From NCBI RefSeq assembly GCF_047511655.1, contig NC_133398.1, forward strand, positions 39,313,638 to 39,377,637: 64,000 nucleotides of DNA, given 5' to 3'. Each line of letters begins with the position of its first letter. Positions within the stretch are counted from its first letter, which is position 1. Both the position numbers and the translations under genes were made by a program. This DNA is from Castor canadensis. Its lineage: Eukaryota; Chordata; Mammalia; Rodentia; Castoridae. Below the pieces are notes generated by a model that saw nothing but the letters and a program-made list of their open reading frames with translations, was not told the origin of the DNA and ran no database searches. Below are positions 37,500 through 49,123 of this stretch, in pieces.

Positions 37500-38850
37500 A
37501 TTTCCCGATGCAGTGTGGCCTCCCGCCCCCGCCCCATGACAAAGAAAAGGCACTGGGTGAGCGAGGCCTTCCAGCCTCCGAGGTGGGGGAGGGGGCTGCG
37601 AGGTGAGGAGCCCCCTCGGCTCAAACTGCTGGTTCCCCAAAAACAGCCCGAAGTGGCGGAGAGCCGAGGCCTCCGCCGGGGAGAGCCCGGTCCGGGAGGG
37701 GTGGGGGTGGTACCTTGAAGTAGCCGCCTTCGTAGAGCGTGTTGGGGGGTCCGAAGATGGCTACCTCCCAGTTGTAGAGGTCGGACTCATCCACCAGGGT
37801 GATCCGGAAGCCCTCCACCGGCTCCTCCTGCAGGGATTTCAGCTCGAGCATCAGGGCCTTCTGCGAGCTGGTCATCTGCTGCTGGGCCATCGCGACGGCG
37901 GCGGCCGTGCGGGGCCGGTGCCCCAGTCCTCACGCACCGGCCGGGCCGGACCAGGCCCCTCCCCTCCGCTGCGCTCCGCTCGCCCTCGGGCCGGGCCCCA
38001 GCCGCCACACGCCCGGCGGGCCGGACCAGGCCCCAGACGGCCCGCGGGCCCGCCCGGGGTCCTCTTCACAGCAGACGCAGGCCGGCGCGGGCCCACCTCT
38101 TACACTCGGGCCGTGAGGGGGAGCGTTTGGGGAAGTTGAGGGAATTCGCTCCCGGTCCGGGGCCTCCCCCCCCCCGAAGGGGGCCTCTACTTGGGGCGGC
38201 GGGGGGGGGAGAGGAGGTGGAAGCGGAGGAAGGAGGCAGAGGACCGGCGATGATAAGGGGAGGGGGCCGGGTCGGCCCGGGAGCGCCGCGCTCGCTCGCC
38301 CTCTTGTTTTCCTCGGGGGCCGCCGGGGCCAGGGGGCGCGCGGGGCCGCAGGGGGAGGGGGAGCGCGGTGCGTGGGGGTCTCGGGCGGCGGCGGCGGCGG
38401 CTGCGCGGGGGGAGGGGCGGCGGAGGAGAGCTAGAGCGCCTCACGCCGCGGGAGCGCCGGAGCCGAGAAGGAGGGAGGGAGAGAGGGAGGAGGGGCGCGC
38501 GCCGGGAGGGGGGCGGCTCTCCGCGGCTGCGGCCCGACGCGCGTGCGCGCGCCCCTCCCTCCTTCCTCCGCCTCCCGCCTCGCCTTCCTCCTCCTCCTCC
38601 TCCTCCTCCTCCCACTCCCACTCCAACTTCCCCGCCTCCTCCCTATCCGCCAGCACCGTGGCGGCGCTTTATGACGCTGGCGCGTGTGCCCCCACTCTTA
38701 AAGGCGACAGCGGCACTGGGGGCCAAGGGCAGGCCGCAAGGGATCGTCTTTTCCCCTAAGTGACGGTTGTGCGGCTGCACGCCACGGTTCCAGAGGCGTG
38801 TCCCGGAAGGGACCTGAGGTCGTGGAGCGCTCCGCACCCTTCCCCTCTGT
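37500..38850 (-). promoter_or_regulatory. UBE2R2: CpG island, promoter and 5' UTR of UBE2R2
   Basis: The sequence changes abruptly from AT-rich intron to very GC- and CpG-dense DNA and back. The densest part is 37880-38700, with many GC boxes. It contains a CGG run at 38385-38400 and a CTC run at 38586-38612, which reads GAG on the transcribed strand. No clear TATA box is seen. On the minus strand a CATAAAG near 38667-38673 and a TTTAAGAG near 38696-38703 are weak candidates, and a CGTCA half CRE overlaps the first. The transcription start is probably multiple and lies between about 38100 and 38700; this is inferred. The long open frames across the island on both strands reflect GC richness and are not called as genes. 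Confidence 0.85.
37714..37890 (-). CDS. UBE2R2: UBE2R2 exon 1 (ubiquitin-conjugating enzyme E2 R2, Cdc34-like), partial gene
   Basis: Seen: the minus strand starts at an ATG in a good context (GCGATGG) and reads 59 residues, MAQQQMTSSQKALML to EGGYFK, then a GTACC splice donor directly below 37714. From memory this equals residues 1-59 of mammalian UBE2R2 (238 residues), and the exon ends where the human one does. The exon encodes the N-terminal helix and first strands of the UBC fold. The catalytic cysteine, the Cdc34-type acidic loop and the acidic tail lie in later exons, not found here, so the gene continues beyond position 1. Family knowledge: it receives ubiquitin from E1 and builds Lys48-linked chains with SCF/cullin-RING ligases in nucleus and cytosol. 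The start lies inside a CpG island, as expected of a housekeeping gene. The paralogue CDC34 is the alternative; the MAQQQMTSSQ start favours UBE2R2. Confidence 0.96.
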
Positions 38851-39439
38851 GTGTCCACTGCAGCCATCCTCTGACTAGCCCTAGTACTCTGCAGGCTCCT
38901 CTCCACGACACCCAGTCTGTTGCCCCTGCACTTAATAGGGGCTTGAATAGGGCATGCTGAGAATGTGGGTCTTCCCGACACGTCTCCCGCAGGTCTAGTC
39001 CCCTAGTCACTGTGCCCCTGGGCAACTGTCCACCTTAGGGAAGGAAAAATGGAGGAGGCTACATATGCCAGCTTCTACTTCCCTCACTAACTACAAAGGG
39101 GAAGTTATGAGGAAACAGAAATAATAGACTCAACTTCAGTTTCTGGCCCTTCCCAGTGTGATTTGGGGCGAGTGCTCTGGGTGTACCTCGCTCTACCTAT
39201 TGTAAAAGTACTGTGGTTGGACTTTGGCCTTTCAGCTTGATGGTCCAATCTCGAACTGAAGAACTTCTAAGATCATCATGTCTGAAGTGAGGATGTGTAT
39301 ACCATGTTCAGTCCCTGTAATTTAGAATAATCTTCTCTTAGGGAAAGCATATTCTATCACTGTCTGAACTGTTTCCTAGAAAAGTCCCCTAGGGTGCTGT
39401 GAGAGTCCCACACACCATTTTGGAATCAGAAAGATCTTT

Positions 39440-39790
39440 GTTCCAACTCATTTACATTACCTCTCCCTGTTTCATCAGCTTCAGTAAAAGCGGGATAATT
39501 ATACCTAACACAAGCAGTCATAGTGATTAAATGAGATCATCTATGTATGGTACTTAATATACATGGTAAATGATCCATGAAGAGGAACGTTTAAAAAAAT
39601 TTTAAAAAGCCGTAGTTGTATTCTGGATACCACCCTTTCTTTTTTTTAATTAGCATATATCATTTGTTCAACAGGGTTTCTTTGTGATACTTCAACATGT
39701 GCATACAATGTCCCTTGATCAAATTCACCCCCTTTATCTCACTCTCTCCTTTCTCACCCTTTTTTTAACACATTTTATTTTTACAACTGT
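39440..39790. repeat. MIR (-) and L1-3'-like (-) fragments
   Basis: About 39450-39590 is a reversed MIR (ATTAAATGAGATCATCTATG). About 39640-39780 resembles a reversed L1 3' end (GTGATACTTCAACATGTGCA). The 580 bp before (38860-39440) hold nothing I recognise. Confidence 0.55.
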
Positions 39791-40009
39791 TTTACAGAAA
39801 AATTGAGAAGATAGTAGAGTTTCTGTATATCTGACAGTGTTAAAGTAAACATAAATATAGTACATTTATTGCAATTAATAAACCAGTATTGACACATTAA
39901 TATTAACTGAAGTTCAGGCTTTATTCCCATTTTTATCTAATCCTTCCCTCCCCATCATCCTCTCCCTGCCCCCCTCAACTGGGGCTTGAACTTAGGGTTT
40001 TGTGCTTGC

Positions 40010-40970
40010 AAAGCAGGGGCCAGGCACCAGTGGCTCATACCTGTAATCCCTAGCTATTCAGGAGGCAGAGATCAGGAGAATAGAGGTTCAAAGTCAGCTG
40101 GGGTTAATAGTTGGTGGAATGGCTCAAAGTGTAGGCCCTGAGTTTGAACTCCAGTATCAAAAAAAGCAGGGGTTCGACTGCTTGAGTCATTCCAGCAGCC
40201 ATTTTTTGCATTGGGTTTTTCAACTATTACCTGGCCAGGTTTCAAACTGTGATCCTCCTGCTCTCTGTCTCCCAGGTAGCTAGGATTACAGATGTGAGGC
40301 ACTAGCTCCCCATTACATTTAGTCTTCATGCTTTCCTAGACTCCTCCTGACAGTTTCTTAGACTTTTTGTTTTTTGTGGTACTGGTGTTTGAACTTAGGG
40401 CCTACACCTTGAGCCACTCCACCAGCCATTTTATGTGATGGGTTTTTTTTGAGATAGGGTCTCAAGAACTATTTACTCCTGCTACCCCTCCCCCTGAAAC
40501 TTTGAACTGTGATTTTCCTCATCTCTGCCTCCTGAGTAGCTAGGATTATAGGCCTGAACCACCAGTGTGCAGCAAGATTTTTTTTTTTAATTCAGGCAGT
40601 CTTGCTATATAGCCAGGCTGGCTCAAATTCTCAAGCCTCTGTATCCACCTCCCAAGTGCTAGGATTTCAGGGATGCACCACCATGCCCAGCTAGGTCAAA
40701 TATTTTGTAGACAGTCCCTCAGTTGTGATTTGTGATGTTTTTCCTCATGAGGTTTTTGTTTTATTTTGTTTTGGCAGAACTGGAGTTTGAACTGAGGGCT
40801 TCACATTTACAAAGCAGGCACTGTACCACTTGAGCTTCACCTCTAGTCCATTTTGCTTTGGTTATTGGAGATGGGGGTTCTCACAAACTATTTGACAAGA
40901 TTCTCCTGATCTCAGCCTCCCAGTAGCTAAGATTATAGGCATGAGCCACTAGCGTCCAGCTTAGGGCATG
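40010..40970. repeat. SINE cluster between the genes
   Basis: Composite (+) at 40018-40160, antisense copies at 40165-40310, 40368-40570 and 40765-40965, and a B1-like antisense copy at 40585-40695. Confidence 0.8.
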
Positions 40971-40979
40971 ATTTTTTTT

Positions 40980-42290
40980 TAAGAGAAAGATCACATGCCT
41001 TTTTTTTATCACATCATATCAAGGTCACATAATAAAGCAATGTGATGTTGACCTCAATTACCTGGCTGAGGTAGTATGTCAGGTGCCTCTACTGTAAACT
41101 TATTCTTCCTCCCCGCCCCCATCCCTTCTATACTATATTATTTGGAAAGAAGTCACTATGTACAATCTCCACCTAAGAAGTCCTTCATTTTTTTTCTTTT
41201 TCTTGGTCTTATTTCCCCTCATAAATGAGGTCCCAGTACTTTAAAGCATCATTGTCTAGCCCCAATCCTGTCTAGGTCTTGAGACTAAACTCCACTGGAA
41301 TTAGAGCTCCCCTCAAGGAAGAGGAGTGTCCTAGTCAAAGCATTCGTCCCAAAATGATGGTGTATGCCTAGTTCAGGCTTCCCTTCCACCACCATTCAAT
41401 TTAGGGACAAGGCGATTGCTAACCTGGAAACCTGGGAGTTGATGTTGACACCATTAATAGCAAGGCTGTGAGTAGACAAATAAGCAGAAAGTTCATCTTC
41501 AAAGCATTTCGCCCACATTAACTCATCATAGCCCCACCCTGACCTATAGGATGATAGATCTCTTGCCTAAGCCAGTGGAATACACACTTGCCACCCAGAT
41601 CAGTAGCTGCTCCCTGGGCTGAATTTACAAACTTGTACTAAGTATCCACTGTGGGCATGGCCCTGAGCTGGAAGGCTGGCAGTCTAATATGTAAATGAGA
41701 ATCATACTCAAGGCTCTTGGTTCTCAGGTTAGAGGAACTGCAATTCCTCAGAACTAGCTCAAATCTTTTTATCCTAGCCTGTAAAGACATTATCTATTAG
41801 CCTACTGCAACTGTATCTTATTTATCCTTGTATCTCAGCAACCACCACACCATCTGACACAATGTAGACACTAAGTAATTGTTCTCAGAGACTTACAGCT
41901 AAGGGCAGGAAGACAAGACAATCCAAGACAATCCATATCACAAAATAACACATTGAACCCCACCCTCCATCTCTATGTGTAGACTGTCTCAAGCACATTG
42001 TATGTGCTCAAGACTAGAAATTCCATAATCATATGTCAGCTACTCCAATGTTTGTTGTATATTAGGACATCAAAAGATAATTGTCAAAGAATGGCAGAAA
42101 CCTTCCTAGAGATTTCTATGTTGTTTCCTAATGGCAGGTAGACATTGACTTGACTGATTGGTGCCCTCTTGTGGTAAAGAAAACACAGTACCTACCCTCA
42201 ATCTAAGGCATTACCTGCTACTTACCAACCAGGGCACTTCTATAGAATCCACTAAGATACATGGAGAAAGAGTTATTTTGATTTTGAAGA
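40980..42290. other. Mostly unique segment between the genes
   Basis: I recognise no SINE, L1 or coding exon in this 1.3 kb apart from the CTCF-like site near 42160. It is the longest repeat-poor part between the two promoters and so the best place to look for shared regulatory elements. Confidence 0.5.
42156..42178 (-). promoter_or_regulatory. CTCF-like site between UBE2R2 and NOL6
   Basis: On the minus strand the sequence reads CCACAAGAGGGCACC (42160-42174), one position off the CTCF core consensus. It sits in a mostly repeat-free segment (40980-42290) between the two promoters. It faces the site at 4643 if that one is read on the plus strand. Binding is not shown. Confidence 0.5.
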
Positions 42291-42299
42291 ACAACTTTT

Positions 42300-43445
42300 G
42301 GACTGGGGATATAGGTCACTGGTAGAGCATTTGCCTAGCATGCTCTAGACCTTGGGATCAATCCCTAGCAAATACCCCTCACCCTGCTCATGACTCTTTT
42401 TTAAGAGGCCAGTATTTTTTTTAATTTAACATGTTAAAATATATGTAAAGACTACACTGCTCTTAGGATCCACAATCTTTCTCTAATAATAATAGCTAAC
42501 ATTTGCTAAGCATTACCATGTGAAAGGCTTCTTACATGCATCTCATTTAGTCCTCACAAAAATCCATTCCATGGTCATTACTAGAATTACTGAGAAAAAT
42601 AAGGCTTGAAGAAATTTTTTAGAAGTTACCCAAGGAGATTCAGTAAATGGAAGAACCTGGAGGTTAACCACCTCATTTCATGTTTTTGTTATTGTTACTG
42701 TTTTATTGCCTGGTTTTTTGTTTGTTTTTTATTTTATTTGTGTGTGTGTGTGTGTGTGTTATGAGGGTTTGAACTTAGGGCCTACACCTCGAGCCACTTT
42801 ACTAGCCCTTTTTTGTGATGGGTTTTTTCAAGACAGGGTCTCTCAAACTGTTTGCCAGGGCTGGCTTTGAACCAAGATCTTCCTGATCTCTGCCTCCTGA
42901 GTAGCTAGGATTATAGGCATAAGCTGCCAGCACCCTGCAGCTGCCTTAAAAAAAAAAAAAAAAAAGGGTCCTGTTATGTAACCAATGATCTTCCTGCCTC
43001 AGCCTCCCCAGTGCTGGGATTATAGGTGTCAGCCACTACACATCCAACTTCAGCATGACTGTTCTTAATCACTGTAATGTTTCCAGCCTAATGTGGCCAA
43101 AGAAATCTGTGTCATCACAGCACCACCCACACTGTACTGTAGCTATTTGTTTACTTCTTCCAGTCAGTGAGGTTCTGTTGTGAAAGAGCCATTCATTCAT
43201 TATTTCTTTCATTCATCACTCAACAAATATATATTGAGTGCCTCCTATGTGACGGGCCCTGGGATAAACACTAATGATATAGTAATGAATGAGATAGAAA
43301 TAATTGGTCCCTGCCATCATAAAGCTTACATTCTAATGGCAGAACCAAAAACAAGTAGTTAGGGCTAGGAGTGCAGTTCCGTGGTCAAGCATTTGCCTAG
43401 CATTTGAGGTTCTAGGTTCAATCCCCAGAACTGCAAAAAGACAAA
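42300..43445. repeat. MIR, L2 and SINEs
   Basis: ID (+) at 42300-42380; MIR (+) at 42485-42665 (ATAATAGCTAACATTTGCTA; CATCTCATTTAGTCCTCACA); (GT)n at 42739-42760; antisense composite at 42765-42940; B1-like antisense at 42965-43050; L2 3' end (+) at 43185-43345 (ACAAATATATATTGAGTGCC); ID (+) at 43365-43435. Confidence 0.75.
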
Positions 43446-43499
43446 GCTAAATAAAACAACAACCCTTTCCCCCAAAAAATAGTTAGTAGATAAATAATA

Positions 43500-44175
43500 T
43501 TGTTACAGGTGTTTTTTGTTTTGTTTTGTTTGCAGTACTGGTGTTTGAACTCAGAGCCTTTGCCTTGAGCCACTCCACCACTTTTTCGTGATGGGTTTCT
43601 TTGAGATAGGGTCTCACTATTTACCTGGGTTGGCTTCGAACCTTGATCCTCCTGATCTCTGCCTCCAGAGAAGTAAGGATTACAGGCATGAGCCACCAGC
43701 ACCTGGTTTTGATACAGGTTTTGAGAGTACCAGGGAAAATGATTAAAGGGGGGCCTAAAAAAATGTTGGGGCCAGAACAGTGTTATACAGCTATAGTCCC
43801 AGCTACTTGGAAGGCTGAATTTGAAGGATTTCTTAAGTCCATGAGTCCAAGACCAGGGCACTGGCACTGGTAATACTAATGAGATAATATTCACAAGTTG
43901 GGGATATAGCTCAGTGGTAGACTGCTTTCCCTAGCACTGCTTCTCCCAGCACTGTGTGTTGGGAGAAGGGAGGCATTAAAAAAACAGAGCATGGGGCACA
44001 GGTGGCTCATGCCTGTAATCCCAGCTACTCAGGAGGCAGAGAGCAGGAGGATCTCAATTCAAAGCCAGCTCAGGCAAATAAACTTTGTGAGACCCTATCT
44101 TGAAAAAGCCCATCATAAAAAAGGAAGGACTGGTGTAGTGGTTCAAAATGTAGGCCTTGAGTTCAAGCCCCAATA

Positions 44176-44210
<35 letters not shown>

Positions 44211-45330
44211 GCAGAGCAAACAACTTGGGTGAAATCCCTATGGTGGGAAAAGAAAGCTGATGTTACTGAAGCTCAGTGAGCAAGACCAAGGGGTAGAGTA
44301 GCACGAAAAAGGTTGGGTTAATTTTTTTCTTTTTTACTGAATATTACTATGTAGCCCAGGTTGGCCTGGAACTCACCAAGTTAAATTTCCTGCATTTTAT
44401 AAATGGAGAATGCTTATGTAATAGGTAAACTTTGATCTTAATAGATATATGGCCAAGTATTTGGGGCTCTGTGCAATTAATTTTAAAATGGTTTTGTAAA
44501 ATAACATGTAAAAGTGGCCAAATGTGGTGAGGCATCTTTATAATCCTGGCAGAGGCAGGAGTATCAAGAGTTCAAGGTACTAGCTATTTAGGAGGCTGAC
44601 ATAGGGAAGATGGGTGTTTGAGACCAGCCTGGGCAAATAGTTCATGATACCCCATCACTAAAATAACCAGAGCAAAGTGACTGGAGAAGTGGCTCAAGCA
44701 GTAAAGCACCTGCTTTACAAGTCTGAAGACCTAAGTTCAAACCCCAGTCCCTGTTAAAAAAAAAAAAAAAGAAGTATTTAAGGCCAGCCCCTGCAAAGTT
44801 AGCTAAACCCTATCTCAAAAAGGCTGGGGGGTATAGCTCAAGTGGTACAGTGCTTGCCTCAAGCTCAAAACCCCTGAGTTCAATCCCCAGTATCACAAGT
44901 AAATAAAAAAAATACATAAAACACATAAAGACAAATTTGGCAAAATATTAACCCTAAGTGAATCCAAATGAAAGGTATAGGTAGGAGTGTTCATTATATT
45001 ATTCTTGCATCATCGTTGTGTTTCAAAATTTAATAATTATTTTAAATTGTAAGTGAAAATGATAGCAAAGTTTATTAGGACAGGAATACACGTTTTTTTT
45101 TTTTTTTTTGGCGGTACTGGAGTTTGAGCTCAAGGCCTGTGTAGCTAGGCTTATAGACATTAGTCACGAGCGCCAGGCAGGAATACATTTTTCAATGGAC
45201 TGAAAGTGGGTCGTCTCTAATAACCAATTTTTTTTTTTAACAGTACTAACGTTTGAACTCAGGATCTCAAGCTTGCTAGGCAGGCGCTGTCCCACTTGAG
45301 CCACCAGCCCTGCCAGCCCTGAATTTTTAA
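43500..45330. repeat. SINE cluster with CA microsatellite upstream of NOL6
   Basis: Antisense composite at 43525-43710; B1-like pieces at 43780-43860 and 43895-43970; composite (+) at 43990-44175 ending in (CA)n at 44177-44207; composite (+) at 44575-44755; ID (+) at 44823-44900; antisense pieces at 45095-45175 and 45235-45320. Confidence 0.8.
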
Positions 45331-45599
45331 TGATACAGTTACTACAACAATGTAGAACATTCAGTGTTACTTGGACTAAACCTGGCTGTAAAGACGATCG
45401 AAAATAAATACAATGCAAGATTTTGGAGTTGTAAGTGAGAAGATGTGATGGATGCAGAAAATGGGAAAAAATCACTAGCATAAAGAAATCACTCAGCACC
45501 AGAGCACCTAAACCAGCTCCGCCCTTCCCCTTTGGCCCCTAGAAAGGGAAGTGAAGAAACCAGGCGACCGCTAAACTACTCCCAGGGTTCCGGTCTAGC

Positions 45600-45823
45600 G
45601 TCGCGAAGAGGCCGTAAATCGTAGAACCCTGCTTAGTCCCTCCCACAGTGGGCGGTCTGACCAATGGTGAGCGACACAGCGGGCATTAACCCAATGGCTC
45701 TGAGGTGGGTGGAGTCCTGCGGGAATGGGCTCTTCTGGATTGTTAGAGTTAGACATGTCTGTCCTCGTGGGGAGGTAGGCTATGTAGATTCGCCTTGAAT
45801 CCGAAGTGCCGGAGACTGCTATG
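45600..45823 (+). promoter_or_regulatory. NOL6: NOL6 promoter and 5' UTR with paired CCAAT boxes
   Basis: Two identical CCAATGG boxes lie at 45661-45667 and 45691-45697, exactly 30 bp apart, with a GC box GGGCGG at 45650-45655. The region is moderately CpG-rich and has no TATA box. Such a pair suggests NF-Y binding (established motif; binding here is inferred). Transcription probably starts between about 45730 and 45800. If it starts upstream of 45725, the leader contains an upstream open frame (ATG at 45725, with an inner ATG at 45755, stop at 45776-45778) and a start-stop ATGTAG at 45782-45787. Confidence 0.7.
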
Positions 45824-46786
45824 ATGGGTCCAGCCCCAGCCGGTGAGCAGCTCCGCGCAGCGGCGGGGAAGCCAGAGGTGGGTTGAGCCAACTGGAGGAA
45901 GGGAGGCTCAATGCTTCAATTTGAGAGCCCTCGATAGCGGGGCCTGACGGCTAGTCCGGGAGGGACACGAGGGTGGCTCATTCAGGAGGAGCCGGTTTCC
46001 CCTGTGCCTCCAGCTTAGGGCACCGAAAAACAGATTGCTAGGGGAGATGTACCTGGCAGGATTTGGATAGAGGAAGAGTGAAGAAGGTATTTGAGAAGTC
46101 CCAAGGCTGTAACAAAAGAGGAAACTTCCGATTAGTGGTCTCTGAAAACACAAGGGCTTGAGCATTGCTTCGCGGAGTGCTCAGGAAACTTTCATCTCTA
46201 CCCACTGTACCCCAAATAGAGCCCCTTATTTTTGCTGTCAGGATTCACCAAGTAATGGTTATCCTGAGTTTCACAGAATCTGACTTTCATTCAAACGAGG
46301 GACAGGAGCAGGTTAAGCCTTTCCCCACAACTTAACCATGGTGGCACTTTAGTTGTCTTTTACCTCTATGATCACAGGTGATGGAAAAAGCTTTGGAAGG
46401 CACAGGCAAGGAGACAAGGAAGGCATCCTCCAGGAAGCGTGCAGTAGCTGGGTCCCCAGCAGAGAGCCTCCTGCAGCCAGTGAAGCTCAGCCGAACTGAA
46501 CTGTACAAGGAACCTACCAATGAGGAGTTGAATCGCCTTCGGGAGACGGAGATCCTGTTCCACTCCAGCTTGCTTCGTTTACAGGTACTGTTGGGTGCCT
46601 GGGACTTAGGTTAGAGGGGCTTGCTTGGGACTCTGCGGCTGATGGACTCTTCCTTGCCCTCTTTTAAAGATAGAGGAGCTACTGAAGGAAGTGCGACTGT
46701 CAGAGAAGAAAAAGGACCGGATTGATGCCTTCCTAAGGGAGGTCAACCAGCGGATCAAGAGGGTGCCCTCAATCCCTGAAACAGAG
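45824..46786 (+). CDS. NOL6: NOL6 exons 1-3: basic N-terminal region
   Basis: Exon 1 is 45824-45877 (residues 1-18), exon 2 is 46378-46584 (19-87) and exon 3 is 46670-46786 (88-126), all in phase 0. The protein starts MGPAPAGEQLRAAAGKPE. A basic stretch RKASSRKR at residues 32-39 could serve nuclear or nucleolar import (inference). Residues 62-126 are highly charged and probably helical (NEELNRLRETEI, SEKKKDRIDAFLREV). No catalytic motif is visible. The last codons of exon 1 and the first 50 residues of exon 2 look fast-evolving compared with the rest. Confidence 0.95.
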
Positions 46787-49084
46787 GTAAGACAAGTGGC
46801 CTGGGGAACTGGGAAGCAAGCCCTTTGATGGGGGCATCTCAGCCAGAGCCTTGCTATTCTCTTGAGGGGGCACAATGTTAGAGAGCTCATTCTCACTGCA
46901 AGAAAGCAGCTGAGACTATGGTCATTCATCTGTTCATCACTCAATAAGCACTTAGGTGTCTTGCATTAATTTGTGTTCTTAGGATACATTAGTAAACAAA
47001 ATAGCCTATGCTCTGTAGTTGGAGTTATGGACAATAGAGAACAAGCATGACAAAGTAACTGAATAGCAGTATTTGAAGGTAGTAAGTGCTATGGAAAATG
47101 GGAAAAGTAGTATAAGGTAAGGGGATTAGGAGTGTTTGCAATAATGGACCGAAACCTATCAGCGCCATTATTGCCAACAAGGAGTATTAGGGGACAGAAG
47201 TGGTTTGCATTTTTAATAGGGTGGCCAGAATAAGCCTTACTGAAGTGACATTTGTATAAGGATTTGAAGGGGTTCAGTCAGCCATATAGCTATCTGAGTA
47301 AGAGCATTCCAGGAAAGAAAATAACCAAAACAAAATCTCAAAGGTGGGAATATGCCTGGTAATGCTCCTTGGATTGAATGAGGGGAAGATAGAAGAAGAT
47401 GAATTCAGAAAGGTAATGGGAGAAAGTGGCATTATGCAGGGCCTTGTAGCCAAGGTAAGGACTTTGGGGGCTAGAGGTGTAGTTCAATAATAGAGTGCTT
47501 GCCTGTCACGTGCAAGGCTCTGAGTTTGATCCCCACTACTACAGAAAAAGAAAGAAATAAAAAAAGGACTTTGGCTATTGCTATAGGTGAAGTGGAAGCC
47601 ACTGCTGCATTTGTTTGTTTTGGGTTGTTTTTTTTTTTAATGGATATTTTTTGCACAGTAGGATACTCTACCTTTTAAAAGTTTACTTATTTTAAAAAGC
47701 TCAATCAGGGACTGGCAGAGTGGCTAAGTGGTAGAGTGCCCTGAGTTCAAACCCCAGTAGAATGGAAGGGGACAAAGGTAAAGTCAGGGGAAATAGTTGA
47801 ATACCTATTGTGCACTGAAAAAATGGTGTTATCTCAAACTAGGATGGAAATCAGAGAAGTGGTTCGTTACTGAATATGTACTTCCTTTTTCTTTTCTTTT
47901 CTTTTTTTTTTTTTTGGCACTGGGGATTGAATGCCAGGCCTTCATGTTGCTCCACAAGGATTCTATCACTACATCCCCAGTCCTAAATATATTTTGATCA
48001 TAAAATAAATATCTGGATTGGATACAGTGGCTCATACCTATAATCCTAGCTACTATGGAAGTAGAAATCGGGAGGGTCATGATTTGTGAGATACCATATC
48101 AACCAATAAAAAGGCTGAGCATGATGGTACACACCAGTTATCCCAGGTATGAGGGAACTGTAAATAGGAGGGTCTTGGTCTAGGCCAGCTCAGCCATAAA
48201 AGCTAGAGCCTATCCCAAAAACACTTAAAGCAAAAATAGGCTGGGAGCATGGCTCAGGTGGTAGAGCATCTGTCTTCAAAGTGCAGGGCCCTGAATTAAA
48301 ACCCCAGTATTGGTAAAACAAACAAACAAAAAAAACCATAACTTTAAAAAAAATAAATTTTTTTTTATTTTATTATTCATATGTGCATACAAGGCTTGGG
48401 TCATTTCTCCCCCCTGCCCCCACCCCCTAAAAAAATAAATGTTCTGATGTGGGTATGATGGTGCACTCCTGTAATATCAGCACTTGGGAGGCTGAGGTAG
48501 GAGGATCTCCAGTTTGAGGTCATCCCAAAAGACCAAAAATCATATGTTCTCCCTCATATGCGGACATTAGATCAAGGGCAAACACAACAAGGGGATTGGA
48601 CTTCAATCACATGATAAAGCGAGAGCACACAAGGGAGGTATGAGGATAGGTAAGATACCTCAAAAACTAGATAGCATTTGTTGCCCTCAGTGCAGAGAAA
48701 CTAAAGCAGATACTTTAAAGCGACAGAGGCCAATAGGAGAAGGGGACCAGGAACTAGAGAGAAGTTTAGTTCGAGAAGAATTAATTTAGAAGGTAACGCA
48801 CATGTACAGGAAATCAACTCCCTATATAGCTATCCTTATCTCAACTAGCAAAAACCCTTGGTTCTTCCTATTATTGCTTATACTCTCTTTAACAAAATTA
48901 GAGATAAGGGCAAAATAGTTTCTGGGTAGTGAGGAGTAAGGGGGGATAAGGGGTGAGGGATGGGGGAGGGTTAAGGGAGAGGGTGGGGGAAAAGGGGGAG
49001 AAAAGGTACTGGGCTGGCAGATTGGAGCCCTGAGTTTAAACCCTGGTACTGCCAAACACACACAGAGAGACAGACAGACAGACA

Positions 49085-49123
<39 letters not shown>

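Larger units (their letters stand above)
1..37713 (-). other. UBE2R2: UBE2R2 intron 1 (3' part outside the window)
   Basis: The UBE2R2 exon 1 donor at 37713 opens an intron that runs leftwards past position 1. No exon resembling the rest of the UBC fold was found on the minus strand. UBE2R2 is known to have a very long first intron in mammals, so this is expected. The content is mostly SINEs and L1 pieces, itemised separately. Stretches in which I recognise nothing are roughly 1270-1730, 4020-4900 (except the CTCF-like site), 6320-6960, 16430-16660, 23030-23430, 29160-29480, 30820-31510, 33640-34020, 34270-34830 and 35690-37480. Confidence 0.9.

Noticed and set aside
1..37713. Search for further UBE2R2 exons on the minus strand
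   Set aside because: No segment translating to the UBC core after residue 59 was recognised; the remaining exons are taken to lie outside the window.
37603..38759. Long plus-strand open frames of 178 and 210 codons across the CpG island
   Set aside because: Low-complexity products (runs of Arg, Gly, Pro, Ser) expected from GC-rich DNA, overlapping the UBE2R2 promoter and exon 1 in antisense. No conserved domain is seen. An antisense noncoding RNA is possible but is not shown by the sequence.
43418..43894. 158-codon minus-strand frame
   Set aside because: The translation contains typical SINE-derived peptides (QVLVAHACNPYFSGGRDQED) and is a repeat artefact.
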